Below, piece by piece: positions 27,567 to 36,566 of a stretch of DNA of 64,000 nt. How positions within the stretch are numbered: position 1 is the first letter of the stretch; the number at the start of each line of letters is the position of its first letter. The stretch covers positions 36,475 to 100,474 of the forward strand of contig NZ_NVEC01000023.1 in NCBI RefSeq assembly GCF_002571225.1, given 5' to 3'. Under the pieces are notes generated by a model, which saw only the letters and a list, made by a program, of their open reading frames with translations, was not told the origin of the DNA and ran no database searches. Origin of the DNA: Bacillus sp. AFS059628. Its GTDB lineage: Bacteria > Bacillota > Bacilli > Bacillales > Bacillaceae_G. A program made the position numbers and the translations under genes.

Positions 27567-28013
27567 CCGAAAAGTATGGCAGTAATTGCACTAGATCTAG
27601 GTGTGAATCATGTGCACCAGAAGAGGATTTATCGAGTTCTTCGACAGTTGAGGCTTGGTCACAAGTCGTTGTACCCATTACATCTAATGATAATGGAAAG
27701 TCGCTTACTTGTCTTAAAATAATGAGTGGTACCAATGAGAAAGAAGGTGTATAGAGTTATGAAAATCTTTGGTGTTGTGGTGCTTTGAAAGGTGTAACTA
27801 GCAATGTCGTTTTCTTTATTCAAAATGAAAGGAAAACAAGTTAAACTGATTACATTAAAAAGCTTGTTGAGCGCTAATGCATTGACTTGATTGGAATTAT
27901 TTTGTGCAGAGCAAGAATGAAACGTAGTGTATTTTAACGAAGAACAGCAAGTATTTATGAAAAGTGATTATAAGGTTGCTGTTTTCAAAAAAGATATAGA
28001 AGGGGGCATTATA
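27567..28013. other. Unassigned degenerate stretch
   Basis: Frames are broken. A plus-strand reading gives NHVHQKRIYRVLRQLRLG, faintly like an IS3-family OrfB. Further on, FKMKGKQVKLITLKSLL and NEEQQVFMKSDYKVAVFKKD look protein-like but unknown. No intact gene is supported. Confidence 0.35.
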
Positions 28014-28033
28014 AATGTTCATCAACTTAAGAA
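28014..28033 (+). repeat. IS231-type left end, decayed
   Basis: AATGTTCATCAACTTAAGAA resembles the IS231 left end with three changes. It lies upstream of the DUF1349 gene, which may therefore be another cassette passenger. I see no matching right end close by. Confidence 0.55.
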
Positions 28034-28320
28034 CTCATAATACCTAGAAATAAAAATTTTACTGATTAAAAACTCAATATTTATTAAATTTATCAAAAAC
28101 GGTTGTTATTGTTAATTTGATTATGATAATAGTTTTGATAACACAGTATTAACGTATCCAAGATTTATTTAATACTATTTTTATTATTAACAAAAACCTA
28201 CATTTTTGATAATGTGATTAAATCTTATTGCCGCTCTTGTTCCATTACTACACAGATCTCTACTTTTACTGTGTGTGTACATTTCCATAATAAATATAAC
28301 AGGTAAGGGAGATAATATTA

Positions 28321-28950
28321 ATGTTAAATAACGATATAATTATAGAAGAATTCAATAATGTGAAATTAGATAATAATCTAAAATGGTTTTCACCACCTGA
28401 AAATTGGGAGGTTAATAGCAATAAATCGAAGTTAATAATCAAAACGGATAAAGAGACAGATTTCTGGCAAAAAACACACTATGAATTTCAGGTTGATAAT
28501 GGCCATTTTTTATACTATGAACTAAATGGAGACTTTAGATTGATTACGAAAGTAAAATCTAAACCAGTGAATAGATATGATCAAGCAGGTTTAATGGTTC
28601 GATTTTCAAAAGATACTTGGTTAAAGACATCTGTTGAATATATACCTGATGATAATAATAAATTAGGTGTTGTTGTAACAAAAAGCGGATATTCCGATTG
28701 GTCTAGTCAAGATTTTTCGGGAGATTTGAATTCACTTTTCTATAGAATAACAAGAAGAGGAAGTAATTACTATGTCGATTATTCATTAGATGGGACTTTA
28801 TGGAAACAAATAAGAATGGCTCACCTCTTTGAGGAAAAAGATTGTATTAAAGTTGGTATTTATGCTTGCAGTCCACAAGGAGAGGGATATGAAGCAGAGT
28901 TTGACTTTATTAAGATTGAAAGTATAGATGATAATACAAAGGTTTATTAA
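28321..28950 (+). CDS. DUF1349 family protein, concanavalin A-like fold
   Basis: A 209-residue protein without signal peptide. FWQKTHYEFQVDNGHFLYYELNGDFRLITKVKSKP, DQAGLMVRFSKDTWLKTSVEYIPD and IKVGIYACSPQGEGYEAEFDFIKI are the conserved strands of DUF1349, a beta-sandwich likened to the LamG/concanavalin A fold and found in the YxiM/'regulation of enolase' group. No catalytic role is proven. AAGGGAG precedes the ATG. It is bounded by a decayed IS231 left end and an IS231 remnant. Confidence 0.8.
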   Translation: MLNNDIIIEEFNNVKLDNNLKWFSPPENWEVNSNKSKLIIKTDKETDFWQKTHYEFQVDNGHFLYYELNGDFRLITKVKSKPVNRYDQAGLMVRFSKDTWLKTSVEYIPDDNNKLGVVVTKSGYSDWSSQDFSGDLNSLFYRITRRGSNYYVDYSLDGTLWKQIRMAHLFEEKDCIKVGIYACSPQGEGYEAEFDFIKIESIDDNTKVY

Positions 28951-29176
28951 AAGTATAAAGTGATTATAATTTTTATAGGACTATCGGGTGAAAAGTTGAT
29001 TCAATAAAACTTGAAAACTTTTTATACATAATTGGCATATGGTCATTTAGTCCTTAAGTAGTGTAAATGAAACATAGAATTAAGCTTTCAGCAGCAATAC
29101 TTGGTCTATGATGTATACAGCCATTATCAGGGATGCATATATACTCATGAACAGTAGCTATCTTGGATTACCACCC

Positions 29177-29968
29177 CATCGCTATCAAGCTAACAAAATA
29201 AAATACCACATAAAATGAAAAAATACGCTATTCTTTTTGTAGAATCATAGGAAAGAATGGCGTTTTTGTTTGTCTATTTCTGTATCTGATGAATTACAAT
29301 TATTTGCTCAAGAAATTCAAAGCTTTTTATTCCCAAATATCTTACGAACTCTTGCTAGAGATGTTTGTTTTGTGCAACGAACCAGTAAGTACCAAGCAAA
29401 AGATTTGGTCGCTTTATGTGTATGGATCGTCTTTAAATTAGTTATCTAGCTGTTTAGAAGCATCAACAGAAGTACTTATTAGTCCTGAAAGACTGAATCA
29501 ACGATTTAATCAAGCAGCCATCCAATTTTTACAACACATACTAGCTGAACTACTAAACCAAAAATCGGCCTCATCTATGCCGATTTCTTTTCCATATACT
29601 TCTGTTTTCAAGCGTATTCGTATTTTAGAGTCAACTGCATTTCAACTCCCAGATTCCTTTTCATTCGTTTATCCGGGTGCAGGAGGATGCAGCCATACAG
29701 TGGGAGTAAAGATTCAGCTTGAGTAGGATTTATTAATTGGACAATTCCTTCATACAGGTCCAGGTAAACAACATAATTGAACCTACGGTTTCCTGTGTGT
29801 CCCAACTGTAATAGCGAATGATTTATGTATCCGAGATTTAAGATATTTTCATTTAAAAAATCTTCAACATATACAAGATAAAAAGGCTTACTATATCTCA
29901 CGTATCAAATCGAATACACGTATTTATCCGAAAAATCCTAAACCTGATTATTTCATGTACTGTTTATA
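29177..29968 (+). pseudogene. IS231-type element remnant, 5' part only
   Basis: It begins with the left end CATCGCTATCAAGCTAA, followed by the RBS-hiding stem-loop and the first 250 or so residues of a transposase. There are several stops and frame changes. The first catalytic Asp is replaced by Glu (RILESTAFQLP), while IRDLRYFHLKNL keeps the second. The 3' half and right end are missing. Confidence 0.82.
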
Positions 29969-30425
29969 ACACTTCAATTGCCCATTCACACTATTCAATG
30001 TACATTTTTGAATACCGTATCCCCTATTTAATCGTAGTATACTCTCCTATCTTGAAAGTAGTCCTAGTAATGCATAGCGAAATCGACAATTTTAAAACTC
30101 CGAAGGTTGCTTTAAAATTGTGAATTATTTGTTTCAAAACTACTATATCCATTGTGTAAATATTAATAAAACAATATTATAAACATATGATTTGCATAAC
30201 AATAAGAAAGGGAAATATGATGAAAAGAATATAATCTCGCTATTGATTGTTCAATTCTTACTCAATTACAGGAATGGGTTCAAGAATTGCTGCAATAGTA
30301 ATGTTTGTTTAGATACTATATGAGTTATTTCCTGCTTGTTTGCTGTGCAACGTTATTTATCCATGTTAAGTACATGAAGTTAAGGAGAAAAAAGAAATAG
30401 AAATAAATAAGGGGGTTCAAGCAGC
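29969..30425. other. Spacer upstream of the ABC exporter
   Basis: A perfect 10-bp inverted repeat CAATTTTAAA/TTTAAAATTG lies at 30087-30096 and 30111-30120 and may be an operator or terminator. From about 30215 a broken frame reads MMKRI, then ITGMGSRIAAIVMFV and EVKEKKEIEINKGVQAA, probably a lost small membrane protein. The ABC operon promoter should be here but I cannot place it. Confidence 0.45.
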
Positions 30426-31490
30426 ATGTTTTTAGCTCTGCGTGAATTAAAACAATCAAAATTAAAATATGGATTAATTGGGCTTATGATGGTTTTATTA
30501 TCATTTTTAGTCCTTGTGATTTCTGGATTAGCAAATGGTTTAGCGTATAATACTGTATCTTCCATTCAAAATATGGATGCCCAAAAGTTTGTATTAGCAA
30601 ATGATGCAGAAAATTCATTACTCCGTTCACAAATTAAGAAGGAAGATGTGGATGATGTAGTAAAGCAAGTTGGTGTAAAAGATGCTGTACCATTCCATGT
30701 AAAAGTTTCGACATATGAAAAAAAAAATAATTCAAAAAAGGTTGATGTTGCAATATTTGCAAGTGAACGCGAAACATTCTTGGAACCAAAGATTGTGAGA
30801 GGTGATGCATTAGGAACAGCAAAAAATGAAATGATTGCTGACGAATCGATTAAAGAAAAAGGTATAGATATTGGAGACATGATTATCGATCCGGTTTCAA
30901 AAAAAGAATTTAAAATTGCTGGCTTTACAAAAGGTCAAAAGTTCAGTCATGCACCTGTTGTTTATGTGAATCGAGATGTATGGGGGGAAATTGCACAACC
31001 AAACCAAAAGGATTACAATGCAATTGCTCTTCGTACTGATAAGGAAGTAAAAAATGCACATGTAATAGAGAAAAACGAAGTTCTTCAAAGTATTCCAGGC
31101 CATAAAGGGCAACAAAATTCATTAACAATGATTATTGCATTCTTACTCGTGATTGCAACGCTCTTAATCGGTGTATTCTTCTATGTTATTACATTACAAA
31201 AAACACAGCAATTAGGTGTACTAAAAGCAATTGGAACGAAAAATTCGTATTTAACAACTACGTTAGTTATACAAGCATTATTCTTATCTGTTGTCGCAAT
31301 GGCTATAGGTATTGTCTTAGTAGAAGGTTTGCAAAGAATTTTGCCAGAAAGTATGCCATTCTTATTGACAACGACTATGATTGGCCAATATGCAGGAATC
31401 TTTATTGTAATTAGTATATTAGGAACACTGATTTCCTTATATCAAGTATTAAAAGTGGATGCATTAGAGGCGATTGGAGGGGGAATGTAA
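30426..31490 (+). CDS. ABC transporter permease, FtsX/HrtB-like
   Basis: A 354-residue permease of the MacB/FtsX type. One N-terminal helix (YGLIGLMMVLLSFLVLVISGL) is followed by about 190 extracellular residues and three C-terminal helices starting at about residue 232. This 1+3 layout and the start MFLALRELKQSKLKYGLI resemble HrtB, which exports haem in Gram-positive bacteria, and also DevC. AAGGGGG lies 12 bases before the ATG. The stop overlaps the ATPase start by one base (TAATG), so the two are translationally coupled. Confidence 0.83.
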   Translation: MFLALRELKQSKLKYGLIGLMMVLLSFLVLVISGLANGLAYNTVSSIQNMDAQKFVLANDAENSLLRSQIKKEDVDDVVKQVGVKDAVPFHVKVSTYEKKNNSKKVDVAIFASERETFLEPKIVRGDALGTAKNEMIADESIKEKGIDIGDMIIDPVSKKEFKIAGFTKGQKFSHAPVVYVNRDVWGEIAQPNQKDYNAIALRTDKEVKNAHVIEKNEVLQSIPGHKGQQNSLTMIIAFLLVIATLLIGVFFYVITLQKTQQLGVLKAIGTKNSYLTTTLVIQALFLSVVAMAIGIVLVEGLQRILPESMPFLLTTTMIGQYAGIFIVISILGTLISLYQVLKVDALEAIGGGM

Positions 31491-32161
31491 TGACATCGCT
31501 ATTGAAACTAGATAGAGTTAGTAAAGTATATGGTGAAGGGAACACAGAGGTAACAGCCCTTCATCCAGTTTCACTTGATGTGAAGGCTGGAGAATTTATC
31601 GGTATTGTAGGGCCCTCTGGTTCAGGAAAAAGTACATTGTTATCGATTGCTGGAGCATTATTATCACCATCAAAAGGTAATATTTATATTTGTGAGCAAA
31701 ATATTACCCATTTATCAGAAAAGGAAATGACAGATATTCGGTTAAGAAAAATCGGGTTCATTTTTCAGTTCGCTAATCTTATCCCTTATTTAAATGTAAA
31801 AGAACAATTACTATACATTGCAAAATTAAAGAAAGAAGACCGAAAAGAATCTGAAATGCGTGTGAATCACTTGCTAACAGTATTTGGTTTATCTCAGAGA
31901 AAAAATCACTATCCACATCAATTATCTGGTGGAGAAAGACAAAGAGTTGCGATTGCTCGTGCTTTTATGAATAATCCAGATTTAATATTAGCAGATGAAC
32001 CAACGGCAAGCCTTGATTCAAAACGTGGACGAGAAGTTGTCGAAATGATGAAACGAGAAGTAAAAGAAAATCAAAAAGCAGCGATTATGATTACGCATGA
32101 TGAGAAAATTCTTGATGTATGTGATCGAACATTAACACTTAGAGACGGAAATTTAGTATAG
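31490..32161 (+). CDS. ABC transporter ATP-binding protein, LolD/HrtA-like
   Basis: A 223-residue ATPase with Walker A GPSGSGKST (residues about 41-49), Q-loop FQFANLIPYLNV, signature LSGGERQRVAIARA, Walker B LILADEPTASLD and H-loop ITHD. Its length and sequence fit the MacB/LolD/HrtA group, which works with FtsX-type permeases. With the upstream permease it forms a two-gene exporter. The substrate is inferred only: haem or a toxic peptide or lipid. A sensor-kinase remnant downstream (32310-32415) fits the HssRS-HrtBA arrangement. Confidence 0.88.
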   Translation: MTSLLKLDRVSKVYGEGNTEVTALHPVSLDVKAGEFIGIVGPSGSGKSTLLSIAGALLSPSKGNIYICEQNITHLSEKEMTDIRLRKIGFIFQFANLIPYLNVKEQLLYIAKLKKEDRKESEMRVNHLLTVFGLSQRKNHYPHQLSGGERQRVAIARAFMNNPDLILADEPTASLDSKRGREVVEMMKREVKENQKAAIMITHDEKILDVCDRTLTLRDGNLV

Positions 32162-32172
32162 AAAGTATGTGA

Positions 32173-32204
32173 AACAGCACAGGAGTTCCTCCTATGCTGT
32201 TTTT
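32173..32204 (+). terminator. Terminator of the ABC operon
   Basis: A stem AACAGCA..AGGAG with CTCCT..TGCTGTT is followed by TTTT. Confidence 0.78.
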
Positions 32205-32309
32205 CTGGATTATTATCTATTTAGATGAATTTAAAGAAAAAATATTATCATAGTTTTATTGTTTTAAAACAACTTTATTATTTTCATATGACGAATTATA
32301 TTATTAAAT

Positions 32310-32415
32310 GCGACAACTTAAATGGACATTTATGTTGAAATTTATGAGAGAGATTGTGAACAAATGTACTTATCGGTGCAGGATAGTGGAAGAACATCGG
32401 TTGACTCTAATTAGA
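32310..32415 (+). pseudogene. Sensor histidine kinase remnant
   Basis: The frame reads MDIYVEIYERDCEQMYLSVQDSG, the ATP-binding N-to-G1 region of a HATPase_c domain (DxG). It then stops. Only about 30 residues remain. Adjacent to an HrtBA-like exporter it could be the last trace of its two-component regulator. Confidence 0.5.
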
Positions 32416-32467
32416 AATACTTGATAATATAGTGGTATGAAATTGTATATAAAAAAGGATGATTGTT

Positions 32468-32497
32468 ATGAAAAAAGCAGTGAAAATAGCCTCCTAA
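32468..32497 (+). CDS. cat leader peptide MKKAVKIAS
   Basis: A 9-codon ORF with GGATGA upstream ends at TAA 32495-32497, inside the left arm of a stem-loop that hides the cat ribosome binding site. Its size, position and the lysine-rich start match leader peptides of Bacillus and Staphylococcus cat genes, where a drug-stalled ribosome opens the stem. Confidence 0.8.
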   Translation: MKKAVKIAS

Positions 32498-32522
32498 GAT
32501 AAAATTAAGTATTTTAGGAGGC
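32489..32522 (+). promoter_or_regulatory. Translation attenuator of cat
   Basis: GCCTCCTAA (32489-32497) pairs perfectly with TTAGGAGGC (32514-32522), and the right arm contains the AGGAGG of cat. A ribosome stalled on the leader ORF would free it. This is the known cat-86/pC194-type induction by chloramphenicol. Confidence 0.85.
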
Positions 32523-32529
32523 GTTGAAT

Positions 32530-33177
32530 TTGAAATTCAATATTATTAATCGTGACAATTGGTATCGAAAAGAATACTTTGAACACTATTTACAACAACA
32601 AACAACATTCAGTCTTACGAATGAAATTAATATTACTATTCTTATGAAGAATTTAAAGAATAAGAAGTACAAGTTATATCCTGCTTTTATTTTTATGGTT
32701 ACAAAAATAGTTAATTCCCACAGAGAATTTAGAACTAGTTTTAACTCAGAAGGTAATTTAGGTTATTGGACAGAAATTTTCCCTTCTTATACAATTTTTG
32801 ATAAGAAGACGCACACATTTTCTAGCATCTGGTCACCAAATTTAGCTGAGTTTTCTGAGTTTTATTCTCAATACGAAAAGGATGTAGAAAAATACAATGG
32901 TACAGGTAGTTTATTTCCAAAAATACCTATACCAGATAATAATATTCCGATATCTATGATTCCTTGGAGTTCTTTTACAGCATTTAATTTAAATATTAAT
33001 AATGGTGGAGATTTTCTCTTACCAATAATAACTGGAGGGAAATATTCACAAGTAAATGATGAATTATTCCTACCTATCTCATTACAAATTCATCATGCTG
33101 TTTGTGATGGTTATCACGCTAGTGTTTTTATGAATGATTTACAAAAACTTGCTGATGAAAGTGCGGACTGGATCTAG
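32530..33177 (+). CDS. cat: Chloramphenicol O-acetyltransferase, type A
   Basis: A 215-residue CAT. The catalytic motif is ISLQIHHAVCDGYHAS (HHxxxDG, His near residue 190), with DNWYRKEYFEHYLQQQTTFSL at the N-terminus and YPAFIFMVTKIVNS, GYWTEIFPSYTIFD and SSFTAFNLNINN as in the pC194/cat-86 family. The enzyme transfers acetyl from acetyl-CoA to the 3-hydroxyl of the drug as a cytoplasmic trimer. TTG 32530 is chosen because it lies 8 bases after AGGAGG and aligns with the start of pC194 CAT; TTG 32524 is too close. A leader peptide and stem precede it, and a 27-bp stem terminator follows. Confidence 0.93.
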   Translation: MKFNIINRDNWYRKEYFEHYLQQQTTFSLTNEINITILMKNLKNKKYKLYPAFIFMVTKIVNSHREFRTSFNSEGNLGYWTEIFPSYTIFDKKTHTFSSIWSPNLAEFSEFYSQYEKDVEKYNGTGSLFPKIPIPDNNIPISMIPWSSFTAFNLNINNGGDFLLPIITGGKYSQVNDELFLPISLQIHHAVCDGYHASVFMNDLQKLADESADWI

Positions 33178-33188
33178 TTGTTCATTGG

Positions 33189-33248
33189 GGTGTATTTCTA
33201 TAAAAAAAGGAACTGTTAAATCAGTTCCTTTTTTTATAGAAATACACC
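33189..33248. terminator. Long bidirectional terminator
   Basis: A perfect 27-bp inverted repeat (33189-33215 with 33222-33248) with loop TTAAAT and an A7/T7 tract inside each arm. It serves cat from the left and the converging resolvase remnant from the right. Confidence 0.85.
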
Positions 33249-33255
33249 AAAGTTT

Positions 33256-33483
33256 GTGAATAGATAATATCTCTTTCTAATTCTGCAATACTTGCGCCAT
33301 CATTCGATAGAAGAATTTCCCCATAGCATTAGATGTATCAATGTTGTCATGAATAGAAATAAAATCTACACCTAGTTCTTTGAATTTTTCACTTAACTCA
33401 ATTAGGTATTTTGTAGAGCTAGAAATTCGATCAAGTTTGTAAGCAACGATCTTATCGCCTTTACGAAATACCTTTAGCAACAC
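33256..33483 (-). pseudogene. Serine recombinase (resolvase) fragment
   Basis: The minus strand encodes LLKVFRKGDKIVAYKLDRISSSTKYLIELSEKFKELGV and FISIHDNIDTSNAMGKFFYRMM, the second half of a resolvase catalytic domain. The frame then breaks, and the next frame continues AELERDIIYSQT. The N-terminal part with the catalytic Ser and the C-terminal DNA-binding HTH are absent. Confidence 0.8.
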
Positions 33484-33497
33484 ACCGTTTTCAAAAT

Positions 33498-34021
33498 ATG
33501 AAAGGTCTATTTAATTATCGAACAAGATATGAAGGGGATATTCAGATTGTAACTATGCCTGATGGAGTGGAATATCGAGGTGACGATAATGACGTAAATA
33601 AGGCATTGAGTGAGCGACTCGGATTTCCAGTAACCTTAGTGCAAGAAGAATCAATATCGTATTTTGACGAGGGACCGATATGTATCATTACGACATCATT
33701 GGACGCATGTTGAGTCAGCAAATAGGCCCTGGTCGCTTTAGAGCCAATCTCTTAATTGATACAGAATCAACCGGATTAATAGAGGATAACTGAGTAGGTA
33801 AGCAAATCAAGGTTGGAACAACAGTAATCCTAAGAGTTATGGCCCCACATTAAAGGTGTGTAATGGTTAATAATTCTCAAAAGGAACTACAACAGGAACT
33901 ACAACAGGATAATGGATTACTACGAACTTTAGTTAAAAATCATGGTGCAACGTTTGGTGTTTGGGCTACAGTTGAACGTAACGGTAAGGTAAATGCGGGA
34001 GATAAAGTATTCTTAAAATAG
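33498..34021 (+). pseudogene. MOSC-domain protein, broken
   Basis: The first frame (33498-33713) reads VTMPDGVEYRGDDNDVNKALSERLGFPVTLV. The next frame gives LGRMLSQQIGPGRFRANLLIDT, with TGA inside it. A last piece ends LRTLVKNHGATFGVWATVERNGKVNAGDKVFLK with TAG at 34019-34021. Together they cover a MOSC domain, a beta-barrel that handles molybdopterin-sulfur chemistry and is often linked to N-hydroxylated base detoxification. A 12-bp direct duplication (AGGAACTACAAC twice, near 33882-33907) is also seen. The conserved Cys of MOSC proteins is not visible. Confidence 0.75.
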
Positions 34022-34199
34022 TCAATCTTCTATTTAACCAGCTAATAGAAGCTCAGGTGGTATTCCGTTGTTGAATAAAACTTTATTTTACCCCCATCCA
34101 AAACAGGACGGGGGTATACATTTTGGAAACATTTAACTTTTAACAACTTATTATAACCTTGCTTGACATTTCCTTATTGCGGATGGTGTCAGCTTCGCT
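34022..34199. other. Spacer with a C5/G5 hairpin
   Basis: TACCCCC..GGGGGTA around 34089-34114 may be a terminator for the MOSC remnant. Nothing else is recognised. Confidence 0.4.
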
Positions 34200-34501
34200 G
34201 GTACTCCCCCATCTTGGCTGAACCCCTAAAAATGTTACAGTCCCTAATCCGATTCCAAAACAAATAACTTTGCTGTACCATAGTTCAGGTTTTATCAAAT
34301 TGTGCAGTAAAAAAGCCACATATCAATACCAATACCTGTTATAAATGCTGTTAACACCTCCACAACTTCTGGTTTTTGTTTCAGTCTTACCAAAAGTGCA
34401 TCAAAAGGTGAAGTTCCAAGGTCTGATTGTTTAGTGAAAGAAATACCAAGGGTTAATATTAAAATTCCTAATACATAAAAAATATAATTCATTTTAGTCA
34501 A
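34200..34501 (-). pseudogene. YitT/YczE-type membrane protein, broken
   Basis: The minus strand reads NYIFYVLGILILTLGISFTKQSDLGTSPFDALLVRL, the typical start of the YczE/YitT family, then VLTAFITGIGIDMWLF and a stop at 34295. A further piece ICFGIGLGTVTFLGVQPRW in another frame lies at 34205-34262. It is divergent from marR and shares the operator region, so it was probably a MarR target. Confidence 0.72.
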
Positions 34502-34517
34502 CCTCTTATTGTTTTTT

Positions 34518-34579
34518 GTTGCATTTGCAATAAAAAAAGTGTTATATTAAATGTAACCCTAAATTATTGCATTTGCAAT
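34518..34579. promoter_or_regulatory. Twin MarR operators and promoter
   Basis: Two copies of the palindromic box TTGCATTTGCAAT (34519-34531 and 34567-34579), 48 bp apart, flank TATATT and lie between divergent genes. TTGCAT with an 18-bp spacer to TATATT is a plausible promoter for marR. The layout suggests cooperative autorepression. Confidence 0.72.
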
Positions 34580-34603
34580 AAAAAACGCAATAAGGAGTTA
34601 ATT

Positions 34604-35056
34604 ATGAAGGGAATTCTTCGTGAAATTGGAATGATAGCAAGAGCATTAGATTCTATAAGTAATATAGAATTTAAGGAATATGACCTTACAAAAGGACAGT
34701 ATTTGTACCTTGTACGAATATGTGAAAACCCAGGAATCATTCAAGAAAAGTTATCTGAGATGATAAAAGTAGATCGAACAACAACAGCTCGTGCTATCAA
34801 AAAACTTGAAATGAATGGATTTATTGAAAAGAAAGAAGATGAACATAACAAAAAAATTAAAAGGCTCTTTCCAACAGAGAAAGGGAGAAATGTTTATCCC
34901 TTTATAAAAAGAGAAAATGAATATTCAAATACTGTTGCATTAGAGAATTTTTCCGAAAAAGAAGTAGAAACCGTTTTCAATCTTCTTCAAAGAGTAAGAA
35001 AAAATATAGAAAAAGACTGGGAATTCGTAAAAAAGGGAAACAAGAGAGATTATTGA
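34604..35056 (+). CDS. MarR family transcriptional regulator
   Basis: A 150-residue winged-helix regulator: EFKEYDLTKGQYLYLVRICENPGIIQEKLSEMIKVDRTTTARAIKKLEMNGFIEKKED, with recognition helix RTTTARAIKKLE and a wing that ends KKIKRLFPTEKG. TAAGGAG precedes the ATG. It likely binds the two TTGCATTTGCAA boxes upstream and controlled itself, the divergent YitT-like gene and perhaps the PaiA-like gene that follows 25 bases after its stop. That gene is now broken. Confidence 0.87.
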   Translation: MKGILREIGMIARALDSISNIEFKEYDLTKGQYLYLVRICENPGIIQEKLSEMIKVDRTTTARAIKKLEMNGFIEKKEDEHNKKIKRLFPTEKGRNVYPFIKRENEYSNTVALENFSEKEVETVFNLLQRVRKNIEKDWEFVKKGNKRDY

Positions 35057-35081
35057 TTATATAAAGGAGAGGAGTATTTAA

Positions 35082-35280
<199 letters not shown>

Positions 35281-35448
35281 GAAATAGAGGGTTAAAAATT
35301 ATAAATGAGTACCACAGTAACTTTATAATTTCGCATGATATAGTTGGGATCACGTCACCAAAAGTAAAATAGTGGTTTGGCGGTTAAATTGTCTTGGGCG
35401 GAATATGCAACATTTGATCTAAGTTTATTTCATTAGGAGATGTTTTAT

Positions 35449-35892
35449 ATGACCTGGAAAATAAAAAAATTCGATGAACTAACAAATATTGAACAATACA
35501 ACATTTTAAGGGAGCGCACATCGGTATTTGTAGTTGAGCAAAATTGCGCTTATGAAGAAATAGATGGGAAAGACCTTAATTCTTACCATGTTTTTAAAGA
35601 AGAGAAAGAAAGGATTATTACATATTTAAGAATTGTTCCTGCTGGTATTGCTTATGAGGAAATTTCGTTTGGTAGAGTTTTAGTAAAAAAAGAGCATAGA
35701 GGACAAGGAATTGCTAAAGAGCTCGTAAACGTAGCATTAGATTTTATTCAGAATGAGTTAAAAGAAGACACTATTAAGATTCAAGCTCAAGAATATTTGC
35801 ATGAATTTTACAGTTCCTTTGGGTTTAAATCTGTATCTGAAACGTATTTAGAAGATAATATTCCTCATATTGATATGATTTTAAAAATCTAA
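35449..35892 (+). CDS. ElaA-type GNAT acetyltransferase
   Basis: A 147-residue GNAT of the ElaA group: LRERTSVFVVEQNCAYEEIDGKDL is the family hallmark, FGRVLVKKEHRGQGIAKELVNVAL the acetyl-CoA site, and AQEYLHEFYSSFGFKSVSETYLEDNIPHIDM the C-terminus. Substrate unknown. ATG 35449 is preferred because AGGAG lies 9-10 bases upstream; ATG 35440 is nearly adjacent to it. Confidence 0.85.
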   Translation: MTWKIKKFDELTNIEQYNILRERTSVFVVEQNCAYEEIDGKDLNSYHVFKEEKERIITYLRIVPAGIAYEEISFGRVLVKKEHRGQGIAKELVNVALDFIQNELKEDTIKIQAQEYLHEFYSSFGFKSVSETYLEDNIPHIDMILKI

Positions 35893-35942
35893 TCTATAAA
35901 ATTACTGACAAAAAGAAAACATACTATGTAAGAACTTGATAC

Positions 35943-36064
35943 CCACTCTTTCCGGGCTTACGACGGCGTGAAGAAAGAGTGGCTTCTTTAAAATCAAAAT
36001 ATAATTGGAAAGGAGTAGAAAAATGAAAAATCCTTTTAAAAAATTAGAAGGATTAATTAACTAA
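35943..36064 (+). other. Hairpin followed by a 13-codon ORF
   Basis: CCACTCTTTC (35943-35952) pairs with GAAAGAGTGG (35973-35982), probably a terminator for the ElaA gene. Then a very good AAAGGAG leads ATG 36023 and the ORF MKNPFKKLEGLIN, which stops at 36064. The ORF may be the start of a lost gene or a real small peptide; nothing conserved follows it. Confidence 0.4.
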
Positions 36065-36117
36065 CCTTTGTTCAAATTCGCTTAGCGTACGAAATTTGCG
36101 TTTTGTTGGTGATACCC

Positions 36118-36237
36118 CATGCCCATCAAGCTAAGAAAAACAATTACCCCCAAAACGAAAATTTTAGAACTTCTTTATTGGATAAAGCTTAAATTTTTTA
36201 TTTTGGGGGATATATCGATTGTTAGCTTGACGGCTAT
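36118..36237. mobile_element. IS231-ended MITE, 120 bp
   Basis: CATGCCCATCAAGCTAAGAA at 36118 and TTAGCTTGACGGCTATG ending 36237 are IS231-type ends. Inside is a subterminal inverted pair CCCCCAAAACGAAAATTTT / TTTTTTATTTTGGGGG. It has no coding capacity. A closely similar 128-bp unit is at 36118's relative position 41631-41758. The left flank GGTGATACCCC fits the IS231 target pattern, but no duplicate is seen on the right. Confidence 0.75.
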
Positions 36238-36566
36238 GTTTGAAAATATGAAATATCCTAACCGTTAAACTAGCTGTAACAAAATACTGTATCAAAAATA
36301 ATTCGTAACATTATTAGTAAAACATCTTTTTACTACATCGAAATCTGATAATGTAAATAAAATACAGCCTATGACCCAAAATTACATGTATCCCGGCTGA
36401 CCCCCTTTTTCGTTTGAAGAAAAGAGTATGTTATCCAGAAGAAGTGAAGCGGAAAGTGTCATATAATGTTTCACCAAATATACGTAAGAACCGTTTTTGT
36501 ATTGCAAAAACACTTATTTAAAAAATATAATCTTTTCTCATTAATATGAGCAATTCTTAATTAAGT
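36238..36566. other. Spacer downstream of the MFS gene
   Basis: AT-rich, with no gene. I see no clear terminator for the minus-strand MFS gene. Confidence 0.4.

Noticed and set aside
27560-27754. Opposed open frames of 64 and 72 codons
   Set aside because: Both are low-complexity-like readings of a degenerate transposon region; neither has a start site or family resemblance.
29608-29901. 97-codon minus-strand frame
   Set aside because: It lies antisense to the IS231 transposase remnant, which has clear homology on the plus strand.
36023-36064. 13-residue peptide as a secreted signalling peptide
   Set aside because: It has no signal sequence, no receptor gene beside it and no related peptide in the window; reported only as a low-confidence ORF.
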